64,000 nucleotides of DNA from Nocardioides sp. zg-1308 (GTDB lineage Bacteria; Actinomycetota; Actinomycetes; Propionibacteriales; Nocardioidaceae): NCBI RefSeq assembly GCF_013155375.1, contig NZ_JABJQY010000002.1, positions 310,001 through 374,000 on the forward strand. The letters are read 5' to 3'. Within the stretch, counting starts at the first letter, position 1; each line of letters starts with the position of its first letter. The notes under the pieces are model-generated. The model did no database searches and was not told the DNA's origin. It saw only the letters and a program-made list of their open reading frames with translations. The position numbers and the translations under genes were made by a program. Below are positions 30,624-39,624 of this stretch, piece after piece.

Positions 30624-31244
30624 ATGGTGGCCCGTCACGAGACCCACCCCGGCAGCGCTGCCGCGGCTGGGCCCGCGGAGTTCCGCGCGGCTGTGGAGTC
30701 CATGCGTCGGGCCTCACTGCGCCCGGAGGTCCTCTGCGAGGAGATGCCGGCGCCCCAGCGCATCGCCCCGTGGTCGTCCGCGCTGAGCGGCGATGTGACG
30801 GTCGACGACGAGGACCTCGGCACCGGCCGGCTGATCCTGCTGCACGACCCGGCCGGCAACGACGCCTGGGACGGCACCTTCCGCTGCGTGGCCTACGCCC
30901 GCGCCGACCTCGACCCCGAGCTCGGCGCCGACCCGATGCTGGCCGCCGTCGGCTGGTCGTGGCTCACCGAGGCGCTCGAGGCGCACCGCGCCGACTTCCA
31001 CGCCGCGTCGGGCACGGTCACCTGCGTGACCACCGAGAGCTTCGGCGGGATGGCCGACGAGCCCGGCACGGCCCAGGTCGAGATCCGCGCGTCGTGGACG
31101 CCGGGCGTCGACGAGGACGGCCGCCTCGACATGACGCCGCACGTCGAGGCGTGGGGCGAGCTGATGTGCACCGCCGTCGGGCTGCCGCCGGTGCCCGAGG
31201 GCGTCACGGCCATGCCGAGCCGGCGCGGACAGCGCGGCACCTGA
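30624..31244 (+). CDS. DUF3000 family protein
   Basis: 206 aa, soluble. Recognised by FRAAVESMRRASLRPEV near the start, the IAPWSSAL segment, GRLILLHDPAGNDAWDGTFR and the Trp-rich part AAVGWSWLTEALE. The family is confined to actinobacteria and typically sits next to hemE and RNase D, as here. Function is unknown. Leaderless ATG at 30624. It is followed after 3 nt by the RNase D gene, so the two form an operon. Confidence 0.85.
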   Translation: MVARHETHPGSAAAAGPAEFRAAVESMRRASLRPEVLCEEMPAPQRIAPWSSALSGDVTVDDEDLGTGRLILLHDPAGNDAWDGTFRCVAYARADLDPELGADPMLAAVGWSWLTEALEAHRADFHAASGTVTCVTTESFGGMADEPGTAQVEIRASWTPGVDEDGRLDMTPHVEAWGELMCTAVGLPPVPEGVTAMPSRRGQRGT

Positions 31245-31247
31245 GCG

Positions 31248-32630
31248 ATGTCCGAGACCGCCGAGACGCCCGACCTGGAACCGGACCTGGAGCCCGACGT
31301 GCAGCCTGACGCCGAGCCCGACGTCGAGCCCGACGTCGAGTCCGACGCCGAGCCGGACGTCGAGTCCGTCGCAGCTCCCGAGCCCGAGGCTCCCCCGGCG
31401 CCGCTGCTCGAGCTCCGTGACGGCCTGCCCGAGATCGTCGAGACCGACGAGCGGCTGGCCGAGGCCTGCGCCGCCCTGGCGGCGGCGAGCGGTCCGGTCG
31501 CCATCGACGCCGAGCGCGCCTCCGGCTACCGCTACTCCAACCGCGCCTACCTCATCCAGCTGCGCCGCGAGGGCGCCGGCACCTGGCTCGTCGACCCGAT
31601 CGCCGTGAGCACGCTCGCGCCGCTCCAGGAGGCGCTCGAGGGCGTCGAGTGGATCCTGCACGCGGCCACCCAGGACCTCCCGTGCCTCCGTGAGGTCGGC
31701 CTCACCCCCACCAGCCTCTTCGACACCGAGCTCGCGGGCCGCCTGCTGGGCTACCCGCGCGTCGGCCTGGCGACCCTCGTCGAGACGGTCCTCGGGCAGC
31801 GGATGCGCAAGGAGCACTCGGCCGCCGACTGGTCCACCCGCCCGCTGCCGAAGCCGTGGCTGGAGTACGCCGCGCTCGACGTGGAGGTGCTCGTCGAGCT
31901 GCGCGACCACATGGCCACCGAGCTCGAGAAGGCCGGCAAGGCCGAGTGGGCGCGCCAGGAGTTCGAGCACCTGCTGGACTTCGAGCCGGCCGTCCGCGTC
32001 GACGCGTGGCGGCGTACGTCCGGCGTGCACCGCCTCCGCGGACGCCGGGCCCTCGGCGCGGCGCGGGCCCTGTGGGAGGCGCGCGACCGGATCGCCGCCG
32101 AGCGCGACGTCACCCCCGGGCGGATCCTCCCCGACTCGGCCATCGTGGTGGCGGCCACCGTCATGCCGGCCGACCGCCGAGCCCTGCTGTCCACCTCGGG
32201 CTTCCACGGTCGCGGTGCCAGCCGCTACGCCTCCGCCTGGGTGGACGCGCTGGAGCAGGTCCGCGAGATGGGCGAGGACGAGCTGCCCACCCGGGCCCCG
32301 CGCGGCGACGGCCCCCCGCACCCGCGCACGTGGGCCGAGCGCGACGCGGTGGCCGACCGCCGCTTCAAGGCGGCGCGCGAGGCGATGCTCAACCTCGCCG
32401 AGGTGCACCACCTGCCCGTCGAGAACCTGCTCACCCCCGACTACCTCCGCCGGCTGATGTGGGCGCCCCCGGCGACCAGGGAGCCGGCCGCCCTCGCGGA
32501 CGCCGTACGCACCCAGCTCGCGTCCTACGGCGCGCGGCCGTGGCAGGCCGGACTGGTCACCGGCGCCCTGGTGGGCGCGATCCTCGGCGCCGAGGCCGAG
32601 CCGGACCGGACCGAGCGGCCCGACGAGTAG
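31248..32630 (+). CDS. rnd: RNase D family 3'-5' exoribonuclease with HRDC domain
   Basis: 460 aa. The DEDD exonuclease domain (about 65-235) shows Exo I VAIDAERASGYRY, Exo II ILHAATQDLPCL, DTELAGRLLGYPRVGLATLV and Exo III YAALDVEVL. An HRDC domain follows (FEPAVRVDAWRRTSGVHRLRG onward). Processes tRNA and other stable RNA 3' ends. The first 50 residues are an acidic repeat of P-D-x-E units encoded by 12-bp DNA repeats (about 31270-31374), unusual for the family and probably disordered. Ends 3 nt before the convergent lipoprotein gene. Confidence 0.9.
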   Translation: MSETAETPDLEPDLEPDVQPDAEPDVEPDVESDAEPDVESVAAPEPEAPPAPLLELRDGLPEIVETDERLAEACAALAAASGPVAIDAERASGYRYSNRAYLIQLRREGAGTWLVDPIAVSTLAPLQEALEGVEWILHAATQDLPCLREVGLTPTSLFDTELAGRLLGYPRVGLATLVETVLGQRMRKEHSAADWSTRPLPKPWLEYAALDVEVLVELRDHMATELEKAGKAEWARQEFEHLLDFEPAVRVDAWRRTSGVHRLRGRRALGAARALWEARDRIAAERDVTPGRILPDSAIVVAATVMPADRRALLSTSGFHGRGASRYASAWVDALEQVREMGEDELPTRAPRGDGPPHPRTWAERDAVADRRFKAAREAMLNLAEVHHLPVENLLTPDYLRRLMWAPPATREPAALADAVRTQLASYGARPWQAGLVTGALVGAILGAEAEPDRTERPDE

Positions 32631-32633
32631 GAC

Positions 32634-34049
32634 CTACTCCGACGGCGTCTCGGTCGGCTCGTCCGTCGGCGACTCCGACTCCTCGGGGTCCTCGGTCTCC
32701 TCCGGCGACAGCACCGCCTGCGACGCGGTGTCGATCTCCTCGGTGACCTGGTCGAGGTCGAGCACGCCCGGCGCCGTCACCAGCCGCTCGAGCAGCGGCG
32801 TGACGGCGTCGACCAGCTCGTCACGCTGGTCGATGAACGGCGGCACGACCATGTAGCGGATGCCTTGGTTGAACACGTCGGACTGCGCGGGCTCCTCGCC
32901 GGGCGCCAGGAACGCGTCGGACGAGGCCACCTCGGTGTTGGCGGGCACGATGTAGCCCGTCGAGGCGACCGTGGCGATGGCGGCGTCGGAGACGGCGTAG
33001 GCGATGAAGTCCGCGGCGTCGCCGATGCTCTCGGAGTCGGCGGACAGGCACAGGCCGCTGATGTCGCCGACGGTCGCGCGGTCGTCGATGATCGGCATCG
33101 GGAGGACGTCGAACTCGAGGTCCTCGGCCTCGCGCAGCTCGGGCACGAGGTTGCGGAAGCCCGCGACCATCGCCAGCTCGCCGCGCTTGAAGAGCTGCAC
33201 CGGCGTCGCACGCGCCAGCTGGGCGTTGGTCGGCGTCAGCGTCGGGTCGCGCAGGGTGAACAGGGTCTCGTTGAGCGCCTCGCGGGTGGAGTCGTCGGAG
33301 AAGGCCAGCGACGTGGGCTCGCGGTCGTCGTCGAAGACCTGGCCGCCGCCGGAGTAGATGAACGGCGCCAGCCCCTCGAGCGTCGGGTCGATCCACACCC
33401 CGCGCGGGTCGCCGCGCCGGGAGGCGAACCGCGCCGCGGCGTCGAACTCGGCGAGCGACCAGCGCTCGCGCACGCCCTCGGAGGTGAGCGTCGGGACGTC
33501 GAGGCCCCGGCGCTCCATCTTGTCGAAGTCGATGATGTCGGTGTTGTAGTAGATGACCATCGGGGAAACCGAGTAGGCCATGCACTGGAGCTCGTCGTCC
33601 ATGGCGAAGGCGTCGACCGCGTCACGGGAGAACCGGTCGCCGAAGTCCACGCCGCGCTCGTCGAGGAGCAGGCTCACCGGCTGCAGCGCCTCGGCATCGA
33701 CCAGCTGGTCGAGGTCGATGCGGGAGGTGAGGAACGCGTCCGGGGCGTTGCCGGCGAGCACGTCCTCGAGCGCGGACTCGTGGTCGGGCCAGGACTTCAG
33801 CGTGACCTGCCGCGTGGTCGAGCTGGCGTTGAAGGAGTCGACCACGCGCTGGTAGGCCGCCACCTCCTCCTCGGTGCCGTAGACGCCGAAGACGAGCTCG
33901 CGCGGCTCGCTGGAGCCGGACGTCGTCGGCGACGGAGACGGCTCGGGGGTGGGCTCCGCGTCGTCGGTGCAGGCAGCGGTGGACAGCGCGACGGCCATGG
34001 CGCAGGCGGCCAGGGCGCCACGGCGCAGGGACGGGCGGCGGTGGAGCAC
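32634..34049 (-). CDS. Extracellular solute-binding lipoprotein (family 1-like)
   Basis: 471 aa. The signal peptide ends at STAACTDD (lipidated Cys about 26). After a Pro/Ser linker comes a periplasmic-binding fold: ELVFGVYGTEEEVAAYQRVV, PDAFLTSRIDLDQL, YSVSPMVIYYNTDI and the Trp-containing GVWIDPTLEGLAPF, as in sugar-binding ABC components. The tail is acidic. No ABC permease or ATPase is nearby, so the partner transporter is elsewhere or the protein has another role. GTG 34049 is leaderless (TAGGGT, 7 nt). Confidence 0.82.
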   Translation of the reverse strand: MLHRRPSLRRGALAACAMAVALSTAACTDDAEPTPEPSPSPTTSGSSEPRELVFGVYGTEEEVAAYQRVVDSFNASSTTRQVTLKSWPDHESALEDVLAGNAPDAFLTSRIDLDQLVDAEALQPVSLLLDERGVDFGDRFSRDAVDAFAMDDELQCMAYSVSPMVIYYNTDIIDFDKMERRGLDVPTLTSEGVRERWSLAEFDAAARFASRRGDPRGVWIDPTLEGLAPFIYSGGGQVFDDDREPTSLAFSDDSTREALNETLFTLRDPTLTPTNAQLARATPVQLFKRGELAMVAGFRNLVPELREAEDLEFDVLPMPIIDDRATVGDISGLCLSADSESIGDAADFIAYAVSDAAIATVASTGYIVPANTEVASSDAFLAPGEEPAQSDVFNQGIRYMVVPPFIDQRDELVDAVTPLLERLVTAPGVLDLDQVTEEIDTASQAVLSPEETEDPEESESPTDEPTETPSE

Positions 34050-34056
34050 GGGTCGA

Positions 34057-34062
34057 ACCCTA
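34057..34062 (-). promoter_or_regulatory. -10 element (leaderless) overlapping a stop codon
   Basis: TAGGGT, 7 nt before GTG 34049. Its first three bases are also the TAG stop of the upstream MazF-like gene. Confidence 0.6.
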
Positions 34063-34449
34063 ACGGGACAGTCCACGGCGGGCCTCGACGACGGCGTGGA
34101 AGACCACGGCGTCGAGCACCGCACCCTCGCGTCGTACGCCGTCGCGCCTCAGGGGGACGAGCCGGTCGAGCCGCACCTCGCTGGGCCGGCCCTGGGCGTC
34201 CCAGCCGCCGGAGCCGACGTCCATCCAGTGCCGGCCGTGGCGCGCCTCGTCCTCCGCGTCGCGGTCGTGGTCCTGGCTGCTGAGCATCAGCCCCACCCAG
34301 CCGTCGCCGTCGGTGCCCAGCACGAGGACCGGCCGGTCCTTGCCCTGGGCTGGGTCGTCCTCGTAGGGCACCCACGCCCACACGACCTCGCCCGGGTCGG
34401 GCTCGCCGTCGAGCTCGGGTGCGTAGCGGGCGATCGGGTCGTCGGGCAC
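34060..34449 (-). CDS. PemK/MazF-like toxin-family protein, no antitoxin beside it
   Basis: 129 aa. The MazF-type barrel pattern is visible: PGEVVWAWVPYEDDP then KDRPVLVLGT, VGLMLSSQDHD and EVRLDRLVPL. The family cuts RNA as toxins of type II systems. No small antitoxin gene precedes it (the 200 bp upstream hold repeats and a hairpin), so it is a solitary member. Acidic and without the short N-terminal RG start of true MazF, it may be domesticated. GTG 34449 is leaderless (TAGGCT, 6 nt). Confidence 0.7.
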   Translation of the reverse strand: MPDDPIARYAPELDGEPDPGEVVWAWVPYEDDPAQGKDRPVLVLGTDGDGWVGLMLSSQDHDRDAEDEARHGRHWMDVGSGGWDAQGRPSEVRLDRLVPLRRDGVRREGAVLDAVVFHAVVEARRGLSR

Positions 34450-34455
34450 GCGGCG

Positions 34456-34461
34456 AGCCTA
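34456..34461 (-). promoter_or_regulatory. -10 element (leaderless) for the MazF-like gene
   Basis: TAGGCT on the minus strand, 6 nt before GTG 34449. Confidence 0.6.
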
Positions 34462-34490
34462 GGGCCTCGCCACCGGGACCGCGCCCCGAC

Positions 34491-34534
34491 GGAGCGGGGC
34501 CGGAGCGGGGCCGGAGCGGGGCCGGAGCGGGGCC
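34491..34534. repeat. 11-bp tandem repeat, four copies
   Basis: GGAGCGGGGCC repeated four times without change in the intergenic region upstream of the MazF-like gene. A unit of 11 bp is not a codon multiple, and no gene covers it. Confidence 0.9.
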
Positions 34535-34582
34535 GGGAGGAATGAGCGAGTGCGCCGGACCGGGAGCGCCTCACGGCGCGTG

Positions 34583-34603
34583 GCCGCTCGTAGCGGCTTA
34601 TTT
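34583..34603 (+). terminator. Orphan intrinsic-terminator-like hairpin
   Basis: A perfect GCCGCT / AGCGGC stem with a 3-nt loop is followed by TTATTT on the plus strand. Both flanking genes are on the minus strand, so this points the wrong way for them. It may end an unannotated plus-strand transcript or be part of a repetitive element. Confidence 0.4.
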
Positions 34604-34653
34604 CGGGACCCGGGGCTGCCACAGCCCGACGCACTCAGGACCATTGTAAAACC

Positions 34654-35250
34654 TCAGCCCAGCGTGTGCCTGATTTCGGCGTGACCGGACGACTCCAGCT
34701 GCTCGGAGAGCGTCAGCATCCGGGTGATCTCGTCGTGCGACGACTCCCCGAGGCTCGCGCGACCGGCCGCGACGATGCGGGCGAAGGCGGCCGCCCGGAA
34801 CAGCGTCACCGCGAAGTCCCCGCGGGCGATCCCGCGGAGCACGTCGTCGACCATCCGCCGGAGCTCGTCGGGCCCGGGCGGGTCGGCGACGCCGGCGACC
34901 ACGCGGGCCACGTCGACGCGGCGCTGGCCGGCCTCGTACTCCGTGGCGACCCGCTCGGGGTCGGCGTAGACCCACGAGCGCAGCAGGAACAGCCGCCACA
35001 GGCTGCCGGCCAGGGTGTCGGCGGGCGCGCCGGACCACACCTCGGCGAGCGTCTCGAGCCCCTCGCTCTCGGCGAGGTGCACGACGCGCTCGGCGAGGGC
35101 CGGGTCCTGCGACTCGCGGGCTCCGCGCACGAGCACGGTGGCGGCGAGGTCGCCGGCCTCGCGCAGCATGGCCGGGTCCGCGCCCCCGGCGAGGTCGGCG
35201 AAGAACGCGTCGCCGGGGGTCATCGGGCGGTGGTGGGGGCGCTCCGTCAT
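34654..35250 (-). CDS. Conserved hypothetical helical protein
   Basis: 198 aa, mostly alpha-helical and acidic. Recognisable parts are DAFFADLAGGADPAMLREAG, LWRLFLLRSWVYADPERVA and a C-terminal TRMLTLSEQLESSGH. No catalytic motif or named family was recognised. ATG 35250 is leaderless (TAGGCT, 7 nt). It lies 20 bp downstream of hrpA on the same strand but has its own promoter in that gap. Confidence 0.75.
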   Translation of the reverse strand: MTERPHHRPMTPGDAFFADLAGGADPAMLREAGDLAATVLVRGARESQDPALAERVVHLAESEGLETLAEVWSGAPADTLAGSLWRLFLLRSWVYADPERVATEYEAGQRRVDVARVVAGVADPPGPDELRRMVDDVLRGIARGDFAVTLFRAAAFARIVAAGRASLGESSHDEITRMLTLSEQLESSGHAEIRHTLG

Positions 35251-35257
35251 GCCACCC

Positions 35258-35263
35258 AGCCTA
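35258..35263 (-). promoter_or_regulatory. -10 element (leaderless) for the 34654-35250 gene
   Basis: TAGGCT on the minus strand, 7 nt before ATG 35250. Confidence 0.6.
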
Positions 35264-35270
35264 GGAGCCG

Positions 35271-38200
35271 TCAGGCGGCGCGGCCCAGCACCTTGCGGAT
35301 CCGCTGGTCGCTCACCTTCACCGAGGTGCCGAGGTGCTGCGCGAACAGCGAGACGCGGTACTCCTCGAGCAGCCACCTGGCCTCGCGCAGGTGCTGGGGC
35401 AGCGGCAGGCCCGCGGGCAGCGCGGCGACCGCGTGCAGCCAGGACTCCTGCAGGTCCGAGACCTGGTCCATCAGCTGGCGGTCACGGGCCACCTGCCCGT
35501 CGAGGCGCTCGCGCCGGTGGGTGACGGCACCGAGGTAGCGCGGGTAGTCGCGCAGCCGCCCGGCGCCGGCCTCGCCGACGAAGCCGTCGACCATCAGCCG
35601 GCCGACCTGGGCGCGCATGTCGGTCATGGCCGGGAGCGTCATCAGGTCGGCGCGACCGGAGATGGCCTTGTCAGTGGCGCGCCAGGCCTCCAGCACCCGC
35701 ATCACGTCGTGCACCGCGGCAGGCAGCCCGCCGGCGACGGCCTCGCGGGCGGCCGCCACCAGGGCGTCGTACGCCGCCTCGTCCCGCACGGTGGGCCGGG
35801 CGTCGACCACGTCGCCGACGAGGCCCGCGCGCAGGTCCTCGAGCAGCGCACCCACCGACGGGTACGGCGAGCCGACCAGCGCGAGCTTGGCGCGCTGGTC
35901 CAGCCCGGCGGCGGCCAGCACGTCGTCGACCGGCGTGGGCGGTCCGAGCGCGAGCAGGACCAGCCGCCGTACGCCGAGCCGGTGGTGGGCGGCGGCCTCC
36001 TCGGGCGTGGCGAGGACCTGCAGGCCCACCGACGAGCCCTCGTCGACCAGGGCGGGGAACCCGCGCACCTCGTGGCCGGCGCGGCGCTGGACGAAGGACT
36101 CCTCGACGGTCCCGAAGGTCCACGACGTCCGCCCGCTCGTGGTGACGCCGGAGTCGGCCGCGACGTCGGCCATCGCCTGCTCGAACGTCGGGCGCAGCGG
36201 CTCCTTGAGCGCGTCGAGGTCCTTGCCGCGCGCGGCCTCGGTGCCCTCCTCGGTCACGACGCGGTAGGTCGGTCGGAGGTGCGCCGGCACCTTGGACCAG
36301 TCCCACGCGTCGCGGTCGATCACCAGGCTGCGGGTGCTGCGGGCGAACCGCTCGAGCGCGTCGAGCAGCGGCTCCGCACCCGGCGGCGTCGCGGCGAGGA
36401 ATTCCCGCGCGGTGTTGGGCGCCGGCACCATCGCCACGCGCAGGTTCTTGGGCAGCGAGCGGATCAGCTCGGTGACCAGCTCCTCGCGGAGGCCGGGGAC
36501 CAGCCAGGAGAAGTCGTCGGCCTCGACCCGGTTGAGGGTGGCGACGGGCACGTCGATGGTGATGCCGTCGTCCGCGGCGCCCGGCTCGAAGTGGTAGCTG
36601 ATCGGGAAGGTCAGCCCTGCCTCGTCGCTGTCGTGCCACTCGGTGGGGAAGTCGTGGGCGCGCACCTGCCCGGCGGTGTCGTGGGTGAGCATCGCCGGGT
36701 CGAAGGTGAGCAGGTCGGGCTTCTTCTGGCGCGCCCGCTTCCACCACTGGTCGAAGTGCTGCCCGCTCACCACGTCCTCGCCGACGCGGGCGTCGTAGAA
36801 CTCGAACAGGGTGTGCTCGTCGACGACGATGTCGCGACGCCGGGCGCGGTGCTCGAGCTCCTCGGCCTCCTCGAGGAGTCGCGCGTTCTCGGCCAGGAAC
36901 CGGTGCCTCGAGTCCCACTCCCCCTGCACCAGGGCGTGGCGGATGAACAGCTCGCGGGCCAGCGGCGGGTCGACCTTGCCGTAGGACACCAGCCGGTCCG
37001 CGACCAGCGGCACGCCGTAGAGCGTCACCCGCTCGCGCGCCATCACCGACGCCCGCTTGCGGGACCAGTGCGGCTCGGAGTAGGTCCGCTTGACCAGGTG
37101 GGCGCCCAGCCGCTCGGCCCACTCGGGCTTGATGGCGGCGTTCTGCCGGGCCCAGAGCCGCGAGGTCTCGACGAGCTCGGCACTCATCACGAAGTCGGGA
37201 TTGCGGCTCTTGAGCACGCTGCCGGGGAAGATCGCGAAGCGGGCGTTGCGCGCGCCGACGTACTCCCGCATCGGCCGGCGCTCGCCGGGCCGCGCCTTCT
37301 CGCGCTCCTCCAGCGCCCCCACGTGGCTGAGGAGCCCGGAGAGCAGGGCCTGGTGGATGCCGTCCTCGTCGTACGGTGCTCCGCCGGCCACGCCGTTCTC
37401 GGTGGTCGAGTGCGCGGTGAGGGACGAGCCGCGTGCATCGAGGCCCATCTCCTTCGCCACCTGGCGCAGCTGGGACTCGTAGTCCTGCCACTCGCGGATC
37501 CGCAGGTAGTTGAGGAACTCGCGCCTGCACATGCGGCGGAAGGCGCTGGAGGAGAGCTCGCGCTGCTGCTGCTTGACGTGGCGCCACAGGTTGAGCCAGG
37601 TGAGGAAGTCGCTCGACTCGTGCTTGAAGCGCGCGTGCAGCTGGTCGGCCTGCGCCCGCTGCTCCTCCGGGCGCTCGCGCGGGTCCTGGATGGACAGCGC
37701 GGCGGCGATGACCAGGACGTCGCGCAGGCAGCCGAGCCGCTCGGCCTCGAGGATCATCCGGCCCAGCCGGGGGTCGATGGGCAGCCGGGCCAGCCGCTTG
37801 CCGACGGCGGTCAGGCGTACGCCCGGCCGGGACGTCGTGGCCGGCGGTCGCCCGGACGACCGCTCCCCCTGACGCTGTCGCTCGGCCTCGGTCGTGAGGG
37901 CACCGAGCTCCTCGAGCAGGTCGGTGCCGGCCTTGATGTTGCGCCGGTCGGGGGGCTCCACGAACGGGAACCGGGCGATGTCGCCGAGCCGCAGCGAGGC
38001 CATCTGGAGGATGACGCTGGCGAGGTTGGTGCGCAGGATCTCGGGGTCGGTGAACTCCGGGCGGGCCTCGAAGTCCTCCTCGGAGTAGAGCCGGATGGCG
38101 ATGCCCTCCGCGACGCGGCCGCACCGCCCGGAGCGCTGGTTGGCCGAGGCCTGGCTGATCGGCTCGATCGGCAGCCGTTGCACCTTGGTGCGCACGGAGT

Positions 38201-39164
38201 AGCGGCTGATCCGCGCGACGCCGGTGTCGACGACGTAGCGGATGCCGGGGACGGTCAGCGACGTCTCGGCGACGTTGGTGGCCAGCACGACGCGACGTAC
38301 GACCGAGGAGTGGCTGGAGAAGACCTTGTGCTGGTCGGCCGCACTGAGCCGCGAGTAGAGCGGCACGATCTCGAGCCGGTCGCTCCCGAGGGCGTCGAAC
38401 GCATCGGCGGTGTCGCGGATCTCGCGCTCGCCGGGCAGGAAGACCAGGACGTCACCCGGGCCCTCCGCTGAGAGCTCGCGCACGGCGTCGAGGATCGCCT
38501 CGGTCTGGTCGCGCTGGACGGCCTCGCCCTCCTCGTCGGACTCGGGCAGCTCGAGGAGCGGTCGGTAGCGGACCTCGACCGGGAACGTACGACCCGACAC
38601 CTCGACGACCGGGGCGTCGAAGTGCGCGGCGAAGCGGTCGACGTCGATGGTGGCGCTGGTGATGACGACCTTGAGGTCCGGGCGGCGCGGCAGCAGCCGC
38701 TTGAGGTAGCCCAGGAGGAAGTCGATGTTGAGGCTCCGCTCATGGGCCTCGTCGATGATGATCGTGTCGTACTTGCGGAGGTCGCGGTCGCGCTGCAGCT
38801 CGGCGAGCAGGATGCCGTCGGTCATCAGCTTGACCCGGCTGGCGCGGCTGGTCCGGTCGGTGAAGCGCACCTGGTAGCCGACGACGTCGCCGAGCTCGGT
38901 GCCGAGCTCGTCGGCGATCCGCTCGGCCACCGACCGCGCCGCGATCCGGCGGGGCTGGGTGTGCCCGATCAGCTTGCCGCCGCCCGCCGCGCCGGCGCCG
39001 CGGCCCAGCTCCAGGCAGATCTTGGGCAGCTGGGTGGTCTTCCCCGAGCCGGTCTCGCCCGCGACGATCACGACCTGGTGGTCGCGGATCGCCGCGGCGA
39101 TGTCGTCGCGCCGAGCGGAGACCGGGAGCTCGGGCGGATAGATGATCTTCACAACGGGCGCCAT
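35271..39164 (-). CDS. hrpA: ATP-dependent RNA helicase HrpA (DEAH)
   Basis: 1297 aa, normal for HrpA. Motif I GETGSGKTTQLPK, motif II IIIDEAHERSLNIDF, motif III ITSATID and motif VI QRSGRCGR are all intact, followed by helicase-associated and OB regions and the long DUF3418 C-terminal domain. It unwinds structured RNA; E. coli HrpA rescues stalled ribosomes. I chose ATG 39164 because the N-terminal PPELPVSARRDDIAAAI then aligns with family starts; longer upstream reading is Arg/Pro-rich shadow. Confidence 0.93.
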   Translation of the reverse strand: MAPVVKIIYPPELPVSARRDDIAAAIRDHQVVIVAGETGSGKTTQLPKICLELGRGAGAAGGGKLIGHTQPRRIAARSVAERIADELGTELGDVVGYQVRFTDRTSRASRVKLMTDGILLAELQRDRDLRKYDTIIIDEAHERSLNIDFLLGYLKRLLPRRPDLKVVITSATIDVDRFAAHFDAPVVEVSGRTFPVEVRYRPLLELPESDEEGEAVQRDQTEAILDAVRELSAEGPGDVLVFLPGEREIRDTADAFDALGSDRLEIVPLYSRLSAADQHKVFSSHSSVVRRVVLATNVAETSLTVPGIRYVVDTGVARISRYSVRTKVQRLPIEPISQASANQRSGRCGRVAEGIAIRLYSEEDFEARPEFTDPEILRTNLASVILQMASLRLGDIARFPFVEPPDRRNIKAGTDLLEELGALTTEAERQRQGERSSGRPPATTSRPGVRLTAVGKRLARLPIDPRLGRMILEAERLGCLRDVLVIAAALSIQDPRERPEEQRAQADQLHARFKHESSDFLTWLNLWRHVKQQQRELSSSAFRRMCRREFLNYLRIREWQDYESQLRQVAKEMGLDARGSSLTAHSTTENGVAGGAPYDEDGIHQALLSGLLSHVGALEEREKARPGERRPMREYVGARNARFAIFPGSVLKSRNPDFVMSAELVETSRLWARQNAAIKPEWAERLGAHLVKRTYSEPHWSRKRASVMARERVTLYGVPLVADRLVSYGKVDPPLARELFIRHALVQGEWDSRHRFLAENARLLEEAEELEHRARRRDIVVDEHTLFEFYDARVGEDVVSGQHFDQWWKRARQKKPDLLTFDPAMLTHDTAGQVRAHDFPTEWHDSDEAGLTFPISYHFEPGAADDGITIDVPVATLNRVEADDFSWLVPGLREELVTELIRSLPKNLRVAMVPAPNTAREFLAATPPGAEPLLDALERFARSTRSLVIDRDAWDWSKVPAHLRPTYRVVTEEGTEAARGKDLDALKEPLRPTFEQAMADVAADSGVTTSGRTSWTFGTVEESFVQRRAGHEVRGFPALVDEGSSVGLQVLATPEEAAAHHRLGVRRLVLLALGPPTPVDDVLAAAGLDQRAKLALVGSPYPSVGALLEDLRAGLVGDVVDARPTVRDEAAYDALVAAAREAVAGGLPAAVHDVMRVLEAWRATDKAISGRADLMTLPAMTDMRAQVGRLMVDGFVGEAGAGRLRDYPRYLGAVTHRRERLDGQVARDRQLMDQVSDLQESWLHAVAALPAGLPLPQHLREARWLLEEYRVSLFAQHLGTSVKVSDQRIRKVLGRAA

Positions 39165-39192
39165 TCTCGCCCACGGCAGCAACCGGGTTTGC

Positions 39193-39624
39193 TCAGGAGG
39201 TCGAGCCCTCGTCCTCCGGGGGCGTGGTCGGGGGGAGCTGACCCGGTACGCCGCGCGGGCCGCCGGGCATGCCACCGCGGCCGGGACCCCGGTCGTCCGC
39301 CTCGCGCTGCTGCATCCAGCCGCCACGGTCCCGGCCGCCGTCGTCGCCGATGGCGTGCACGGCCGCGAAGCCGAGGCCGCCGACGATGATGCCCGCCAGC
39401 GCCGACGCGATGAGCGCGGCCAACCCGTAGGACCGGTCGCCGCCCTCGGTCCGACGCAGGCGGCCCAGCCGCTCGCGGAAGCCGCGGCGGGTCACCGGGT
39501 CGGTGGCGTGCGCCTCGGTCGCCGCCGGCGTGGGTGCGGGCGCGGCCGGGTCGGGGGGCGTGCGGAGGGGTGCCGCTCCCTCGGGGCGTACGGGCTGGGT
39601 CTCGTCGTTGCGGTCGTCGCTCAT
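39193..39624 (-). CDS. Small single-pass membrane protein with Gly/Pro/Arg-rich tail
   Basis: 143 aa. A Pro/Ala/Thr-rich N-terminus, a basic patch (RRGFRERLGRLRR), one membrane helix (LAALIASALAGIIVGGLGFA) and an extracytoplasmic tail rich in Gly, Asp, Arg and Pro. The layout is common for actinobacterial envelope proteins without assigned function. ATG 39624 has GGGAGG 9 nt upstream. It lies 28 nt upstream of hrpA on the same strand. Confidence 0.65.
   Translation of the reverse strand: MSDDRNDETQPVRPEGAAPLRTPPDPAAPAPTPAATEAHATDPVTRRGFRERLGRLRRTEGGDRSYGLAALIASALAGIIVGGLGFAAVHAIGDDGGRDRGGWMQQREADDRGPGRGGMPGGPRGVPGQLPPTTPPEDEGSTS

Noticed and set aside
31270..31374. 12-bp repeats as a CRISPR-like array
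   Set aside because: Units are contiguous without spacers and encode P-D-x-E in frame with RNase D, so they are coding repeats.
34542..34649. 35-codon plus-strand frame beginning after GGAGG
   Set aside because: The ribosome-binding-like GGAGG is one base from the ATG, the frame crosses the hairpin, and nothing supports a protein. An RNA or repeat element is a better reading.
35334..38471. A 1045-codon open frame on the plus strand opposite hrpA
   Set aside because: Antisense shadow; hrpA has every helicase motif on the other strand.
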